From the NCBI GenBank assembly GCA_023409955.1, contig JAEYQQ010000108.1, forward strand, positions 1 to 10,041: 10,041 nt of DNA, in the 5' to 3' direction. A program made the position numbers and the translations under genes. Position 1 is the first letter of the stretch. Each line of letters begins with the position of its first letter. The notes under the pieces are model-generated. The model saw nothing but the letters and a program-made list of their open reading frames with translations. It did no database searches and was not told the origin of the DNA. The stretch is from Bacillota bacterium. GTDB taxonomy: Bacteria > Bacillota > Clostridia > Christensenellales > Aristaeellaceae. Shown in pieces: positions 5,977 through 10,041 of the stretch.

Positions 5977-7344
5977 ATGCGGCTTTATCGTCCCATGCAT
6001 GAAATGCTTAGCAGCAATTTGGACAGGCTGCATTTGCATGTACCTGGCCATAAAGGTAAGGACCTGTTTGATAATGTGCCTGCGCAAACTTTTGATACAA
6101 CAGAGCTTGGCATAACCGACGATCTGTATGCCCCCACAGGTGCAATTCAATTGGCGCAGGAGCAAATGGCCCTGTCGGCTGGCGCGGGTCATACGCTATT
6201 TTTAACCGGCGGCTCAACTGCTGGCATTCTTACCATGCTATTGTACAGCGCTAAGCCTGGTGATACGGTGATACTGCCGCGCAATGCCCATCAGTCTTGT
6301 ATCAATGGCTGTGTGCTGGCTGATTTGCATCCGGCCTATGTACCTGTTGAAATGACTGAGGATGGCTATGCCTATGCACCTGAGGAAGCCTTTTTGAAGG
6401 TCATTGCGCACCATCCAAAAGCCGCAGCGGTTTTGGTAACCAGGCCGGATTATTATGGCGGTATGGTTCCGCTTGCAAAAATAACGAAGGCTGCGCATGA
6501 CTTGGGTATGCGCCTTTTGATAGATGAAGCTCATGGTGCTCATTTAAATTGGATGACGGATATAGAAACAGCATCCTCTGCCGGGGCGGATCTGTGGGTG
6601 CAATCGGCCCATAAAACATTGCCTGCACTCACAGCTGGCGCATTTTTGCATCTTGGTAAAAACGAGGATGTTCTTCGTGCCCGGCGTATGCTTCGTATGG
6701 TGCAAACCTCAAGCCCGGCTTTTTACCTCATGAAATCCCTGGATGACGCTCGAGCCTGGATGGACACCCATGGAAAGCCTGCACTGGAAAAGCTGCAAGG
6801 GTGTCTTCATGCTTTCCGCTCCCTAATAACGGAGCTTGGTTATCAGGATGCCCATGCGCTTTGGTCCAATCAGCCGCTGACCTTTGATCCCACTCGGCTT
6901 GTGCTTTCGGCTCCACAGGGCGGTTATGCCCTTGCCGATGCACTGATGAGACTTGGGGTGGATGTGGAGATGGCGGATGAGAGGCGCATCGTCTGTATCA
7001 TGGCGGTCATGGATGGGCGGCAAACGCTAGACCGTTTGGAAGCTGCCTTAAAAGCGGCAACGTATTTACCTGCAGTGGATACCTTTTTACCGGCAATCCC
7101 CCTGTCTTTGCCGGTGCAAAAGCTGTCCTTGCGGCAGGCTGCGCTTGGGGATACGCAATGGGTTGCCCTTGAGAAATCTGCGGGCCGTATCCTGGCATCC
7201 AGTATAGGCCTATACCCGCCAGGGGTCCCATTGGCTGCTCCGGGGGAAGAAATGACGGGCGAAATCGCAGCAATCCTCCTGTCTGCACCTGAGAAAAACA
7301 GGTTTGGCATTCATAATGGAAACCTGCTATGTGTGAAAGAGTAA
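5977..7344 (+). CDS. PLP-dependent Orn/Lys/Arg-type decarboxylase (YaaO-like)
   Basis: This 455-residue enzyme belongs to the fold-type I Orn/Lys/Arg decarboxylase family, which removes the carboxyl group of basic amino acids to give polyamines or their precursors. Visible landmarks are the N-terminal HVPGHKG (21-27), FLTGGSTAGI (75-84) in the cofactor phosphate region, LLIDEAHGAH with Asp183 (pyridine-nitrogen ligand) and His186, and the lysine Lys213 in QSAHKTL that forms the Schiff base with PLP. The C-terminal part has the family's YPPGVPL and PGEEMT. It lacks the N-terminal wing domain of the large enterobacterial enzymes and is close in size to the short Bacillus SpeA/YaaO proteins. The substrate cannot be told from sequence. 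The start follows GAGAAGGTG (5963-5971). In B. subtilis yaaO likewise precedes tmk, which supports the family call. Confidence 0.9.
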   Translation: MRLYRPMHEMLSSNLDRLHLHVPGHKGKDLFDNVPAQTFDTTELGITDDLYAPTGAIQLAQEQMALSAGAGHTLFLTGGSTAGILTMLLYSAKPGDTVILPRNAHQSCINGCVLADLHPAYVPVEMTEDGYAYAPEEAFLKVIAHHPKAAAVLVTRPDYYGGMVPLAKITKAAHDLGMRLLIDEAHGAHLNWMTDIETASSAGADLWVQSAHKTLPALTAGAFLHLGKNEDVLRARRMLRMVQTSSPAFYLMKSLDDARAWMDTHGKPALEKLQGCLHAFRSLITELGYQDAHALWSNQPLTFDPTRLVLSAPQGGYALADALMRLGVDVEMADERRIVCIMAVMDGRQTLDRLEAALKAATYLPAVDTFLPAIPLSLPVQKLSLRQAALGDTQWVALEKSAGRILASSIGLYPPGVPLAAPGEEMTGEIAAILLSAPEKNRFGIHNGNLLCVKE

Positions 7345-7366
7345 GGAACATCGGAGGCTTCAATAT

Positions 7367-8662
7367 ATGGAAAAACCTGTATACGACGCCGTCTTATTTG
7401 ATCTAGACGGCACCCTTACCCGCTCCGAGGAGGGAATTACCGGCTGCGCCAGGTATGCATTGGAAAAAATGGGCCTCTCCATCCCCCCTGATGAAGATCT
7501 GCGCCGATTTATTGGTCCACCTTTATATGCTACCTTTCGTGAATACTATGGCTTTAGCGATGCACAGAGCCAGCAGGCAGTTTCATATTACCGCGAACGA
7601 TATGCTGTTCAAGGCTTGTACGAAAATGCAGTCTATCCAGGCATTCGTTCTATTCTCAATCGCTTGAGAAAGGCCGGGGTATGGCTTGGCGTGTCAACCG
7701 GCAAGCCGCAAGGGCCCACCGAGCGGATTTTAGAGCACTTCGGTCTTTCTAAGTTTTTTGATGCCGTGGCTGGAACAAAAGAAAATGATACCGATGCCGA
7801 CAAGGAGCAGCTGATTCGTCAAGCGTTGCCCAAGAAGTTTGAACGGGCTGTGATGGTAGGCGACCGGCGGTTCGATGTGGAAGGTGCAAAGGCTGTGGGC
7901 ATTCATAGTATCGGCGTTGTCTATGGCTATGGCAGTCGCGATGAGCTTCAGGCTGCTGGTGCAGATTATGTAGTCGATACCGTGAATGAGCTTGGTGATC
8001 TCCTATGTGTCGATTTGCCTGAAGCACGAGGTTTTTTCTTGTCTGTGGAGGGACTGGATGGTAGTGGGAAAACCACTCAGGTGGATATTTTGGAAAAGAA
8101 CTTGCTTCGCTGGGGATTTGATGTGAAACGTACCAGGGAGCCGGGCGGTTGTCCTATATCAGAAAAAATCCGCCAACTTGTTCTAGATATTGACAACCTT
8201 GGCATGTCAGCTACCTGTGAAGCACTATTGTATGCAGCTGCCCGTGCGCAGCATGTATATGAAATTATCCGTCCATCTGTCAGGCATGGTAAACTGGTTT
8301 TGTGCGATCGCTTCGTAGACTCTAGTATTGTTTACCAGGGGGCTGGACGACAATTAGGGGTGGAACTGGTGTCCCAAATCAATGCACCTGCTGTTGATGG
8401 CTTTTTACCTGACTGTACCGTTTATTTGGATGTGGATCATCTGACAGCTTTAAAACGCAGAGGTGATGCTTCACAGCTTGACCGCATTGAAATTGAAGAA
8501 TCTGCTTTTCATGAAAGGGTTTCAGTTGCTTATAAGAGACTTATGAAAGAGAATAATGATCGGTTTGTATCCGTTGACGCCTCGCTGTCTCCTGAGGAAA
8601 TCAGTGCGGCGGCGTTTGAGGCTGTTCTCGGCCGCTTATATGCTATGGAGGATATGGAATGA
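7367..8662 (+). CDS. tmk: HAD phosphatase-thymidylate kinase fusion
   Basis: This 431-residue protein joins two complete enzymes. Residues 1-214 are a HAD-superfamily phosphatase with a helical cap: motif I FDLDGT (Asp12, Asp14), motif II near Thr111 in VSTGKP, a Lys near 146, and motif IV GDRRFD (Asp166, Asp170). Late VVYGYGSRDEL and DTVNELGDLL are typical of the 5'-nucleotidase-like branch. Residues 221-431 are a thymidylate kinase, which makes dTDP from dTMP: P-loop GLDGSGKTT (229-237), TREPGG (256-261), CDRF (313-316), YQGAGR (323-328) and an arginine-rich lid ending DRIE (372-375). The linker is about eight residues. I see no stop, frameshift or internal ribosome site near the joint (bases 7980-8040). 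GGAGG (7353-7357) precedes the ATG. It overlaps mnmA by 4 bp. All catalytic residues look intact in both halves. Confidence 0.95.
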   Translation: MEKPVYDAVLFDLDGTLTRSEEGITGCARYALEKMGLSIPPDEDLRRFIGPPLYATFREYYGFSDAQSQQAVSYYRERYAVQGLYENAVYPGIRSILNRLRKAGVWLGVSTGKPQGPTERILEHFGLSKFFDAVAGTKENDTDADKEQLIRQALPKKFERAVMVGDRRFDVEGAKAVGIHSIGVVYGYGSRDELQAAGADYVVDTVNELGDLLCVDLPEARGFFLSVEGLDGSGKTTQVDILEKNLLRWGFDVKRTREPGGCPISEKIRQLVLDIDNLGMSATCEALLYAAARAQHVYEIIRPSVRHGKLVLCDRFVDSSIVYQGAGRQLGVELVSQINAPAVDGFLPDCTVYLDVDHLTALKRRGDASQLDRIEIEESAFHERVSVAYKRLMKENNDRFVSVDASLSPEEISAAAFEAVLGRLYAMEDME

Positions 8663-9768
8663 CTCGTATTGTTGTGGGTATGTCGGGAGGGGTTGACTCT
8701 TCCGTATCAGCCCTACTTTTAAAGCAGCAGGGGTATGACGTAGTCGGTGTGTTCATGAAAAATTGGGAAGAGCAGGACGAGAACGGTGTCTGTACTGCAG
8801 AAGAAGATTGGCGTGATGTGCAGGAGGTTTGCACTCAAATTGGTATACCTTATTACTCCGTGAACTTTGCAGCAGAATACAAGGATCGTGTATTCTCATA
8901 TTTTCTTGATGAATATCGTGCCGGACGAACGCCAAATCCAGACGTGCTTTGCAATAAGGAAATAAAGTTTAAAGCATTTTTGGATTTTGCGCTACAACTG
9001 GGTGCTGATAAGATTGCTACAGGGCATTTTGTGAACAGTAGAAATACAGATGGAGGATGTCAACTCTTACGCGGGGTAGACAGCAATAAGGATCAGAGTT
9101 ATTTTCTCTACATGTTAGGGCAGTGTCAGCTGACCAAGGCGGTTTTTCCAGTAGGAGGTCTGACCAAACAGCAGGTAAGACAGATAGCAAAGGATGCTAA
9201 TCTTCCTGTCTTTGGAAAGAAAGATTCTACAGGTATCTGCTTTATTGGTGAGCGTGATTTTAAGGCATTCTTGCAAACTTTCCTCCCTGCTAAACCTGGA
9301 GCAATGTGTACACTGTCTGGTGAAATAGTAGGGCAGCACGACGGGCTGATGTATTATACTCTTGGACAACGTCGTGGTCTTGGGATTGGCGGACGAGGCG
9401 ATGGGCGCAGTTGGTTTGTTATAGGCAAGGATTTGATGCAGAATATTCTTCTTGTGGCCCAGGGAGAGGACCATCCGATGCTGTATGCAACTAAGGCGGT
9501 GGCTGTACAACCCACATGGATCAGCGGGTTTGCTCCTGCGGCAGAGGGTATACCTTTTAAATGTACAGCAAAGTTCCGCTACAGGCAGCCGGACCAAGAT
9601 GTTACGGCTATTGCAAATGATGGAGCATTGATGATTATTGCACATGAGCCACAGCGGGCCATAACGCCGGGACAAAGCGTTGTGTTATATCAGGGTGAAA
9701 ATTGTTTGGGCGGTGCAATTATTGATAAAGTATTGGATAGTGGAATTATGTCCGCAAATATCCGGTAA
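8659..9768 (+). CDS. mnmA: tRNA-specific 2-thiouridylase MnmA
   Basis: MnmA (369 residues) installs sulfur at C2 of the wobble uridine (U34) in tRNAs for Lys, Glu and Gln, using ATP to adenylate the base and a cysteine persulfide to deliver sulfur. The ATP-binding PP-loop is GMSGGVDSS (7-15). The catalytic cysteine is Cys98 in TPNPDVLCNKEIKF, and the persulfide cysteine is Cys194 in DSTGICFIGERDF. ATGHF (120-124), SNKDQSYFLYML (142-153) and YYTLGQRRGLGIGG are also family signatures, and the C-terminal beta-barrel is present, so it is full length. The segment FMKNWEEQDENGVCTAEEDW follows the form I associate with Bacilli and gamma-proteobacteria. Its ATGA start overlaps the stop of the HAD-Tmk gene, so translation is probably coupled. 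No cysteine desulfurase gene is in the window. Confidence 0.97.
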   Translation: MTRIVVGMSGGVDSSVSALLLKQQGYDVVGVFMKNWEEQDENGVCTAEEDWRDVQEVCTQIGIPYYSVNFAAEYKDRVFSYFLDEYRAGRTPNPDVLCNKEIKFKAFLDFALQLGADKIATGHFVNSRNTDGGCQLLRGVDSNKDQSYFLYMLGQCQLTKAVFPVGGLTKQQVRQIAKDANLPVFGKKDSTGICFIGERDFKAFLQTFLPAKPGAMCTLSGEIVGQHDGLMYYTLGQRRGLGIGGRGDGRSWFVIGKDLMQNILLVAQGEDHPMLYATKAVAVQPTWISGFAPAAEGIPFKCTAKFRYRQPDQDVTAIANDGALMIIAHEPQRAITPGQSVVLYQGENCLGGAIIDKVLDSGIMSANIR

Positions 9769-9841
9769 AATTACGTGTGATTGTTGTTGTGATGCGTCGA
9801 AACACGATGGAATAATGAACGAAAATGCAGAAAATGAATGA

Positions 9842-9866
9842 ATTGTTCGGGAAACGAATAGTTTTT
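9842..9866 (+). terminator. Weak candidate terminator after mnmA
   Basis: ATTGTTCG (9842-9849) can pair with CGAATAGT (9855-9862) around the loop GGAAA. The 8-bp stem includes two G-T wobbles, and the stem is followed by four T residues. It is AT-rich and marginal, but it is the only terminator-like structure between mnmA and the next promoter. Confidence 0.3.
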
Positions 9867-9926
9867 AAAAAGTTGCATAAATTTTTGATTTTAGGTGTTG
9901 ACAAAGTATAGCTACCGTGATATTAT
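9861..9926 (+). promoter_or_regulatory. Strong promoter with UP-like element, probably rRNA operon P
   Basis: TTGACA (9898-9903) and TATTAT (9921-9926) are 17 bases apart. Directly upstream is a very AT-rich tract (9861-9893, with TTTTTAAAAA and AAATTTTTGATTTT) that resembles an UP element contacted by the RNA polymerase alpha subunit. Such a combination is typical of stable-RNA promoters. No open reading frame starts after it in the window. Confidence 0.8.
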
Positions 9927-9932
9927 AGTCAA

Positions 9933-10041
9933 GCTCCTTCAAACGAGCGCCGGACCTTGAAAACGATACAGAGTCGAAAGACAAAGAAAAGAAGCGAAAC
10001 AATCGACAGTTGATTCTGAGAATGAGTTTTCACTTTGTCAA
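9933..10041 (+). other. Non-coding leader, probably of an rRNA operon (16S beyond the edge)
   Basis: The 109 bases after the promoter contain no start codon with a ribosome site. They include CCTTGAAAAC (9955-9964), similar to the boxA antitermination signal CTTTGAAAAC of Firmicutes rRNA leaders. There is a small hairpin, AATCGA-CAG-TTGATT (10001-10015, one G-U pair). An enclosing 7-bp inverted repeat, GACAAAG (9980-9986) with CTTTGTC (10033-10039), could be part of a processing stem. This fits the region just before a 16S rRNA gene. The 16S sequence itself is not in the window, so the identification is an inference. Confidence 0.55.

Noticed and set aside
7980..8040. A separate start for thymidylate kinase inside the fusion gene
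   Set aside because: I looked for a GGAGG-like site followed by ATG, GTG or TTG in frame. A GTG and a TTG occur, but without a ribosome site, so a separately initiated TMK is not supported.
9115..9675. 186-residue open frame on the minus strand inside mnmA
   Set aside because: It lies wholly antisense to mnmA, shows no domain signature, and its composition is that of a reverse-frame shadow.
9774..9817. CGTGT/ACACG inverted repeat after mnmA as terminator
   Set aside because: Five base pairs with a long loop and no T-run; the structure at 9842-9866 is a better, though still weak, candidate.

Overview
The window reads as a chromosomal segment of an endospore-forming member of the Firmicutes, probably class Clostridia. 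The reasons are strong GGAGG-type ribosome sites, canonical TTGACA/TATAAT promoters, a small protein matching the sporulation anti-sigma factor Gin (CsfB), and the order gin - Orn/Lys/Arg decarboxylase - thymidylate kinase, which echoes the csfB...yaaO-tmk region of Bacillus subtilis. I cannot name the genus. Apart from a partial transposase at the left edge, all recognised genes are on the + strand.

Layout. (1) Bases 1-182 are the end of an IS3-family insertion sequence, with the start of its OrfA on the minus strand. (2) Bases 183-484 hold no gene. They carry a 28-bp direct repeat, one copy of which is half of a GC-rich hairpin, and the promoter of the next unit. (3) Bases 485-2599 encode an MFS transporter of the SLC45/sucrose-transporter type followed closely by a membrane-anchored glycerophosphodiester phosphodiesterase. 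(4) A textbook promoter overlapping the stop codon of that gene drives greA - lysS - a membrane-anchored protein of unknown function resembling solute-binding proteins (2771-5504). (5) Bases 5505-5897 are a separate monocistronic unit: a possible sigma-F-type promoter, a leader hairpin, gin, and a strong intrinsic terminator. (6) Bases 5930-9768 are a three-gene operon: a PLP-dependent Orn/Lys/Arg-type decarboxylase, a fusion of a HAD nucleotidase-like phosphatase with thymidylate kinase, and mnmA, the last two overlapping by 4 bp. (7) Bases 9769-10041 contain a weak candidate terminator and then a strong promoter with an AT-rich upstream element and a structured leader with a boxA-like motif. 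This looks like the start of an rRNA operon whose 16S gene would begin just beyond the right edge.

Most of the window is core machinery: transcript elongation, lysyl-tRNA charging, dTTP synthesis and tRNA wobble-uridine thiolation. The least ordinary item is the single-chain HAD phosphatase-thymidylate kinase, which joins a possible nucleoside-monophosphate-hydrolysing domain to the enzyme that phosphorylates dTMP. Next in interest are the sporulation unit with its candidate forespore promoter, the unknown membrane protein in the greA-lysS operon, and the repeat/IS junction at the left end. I found no CRISPR array, phage genes or toxin-antitoxin pair.
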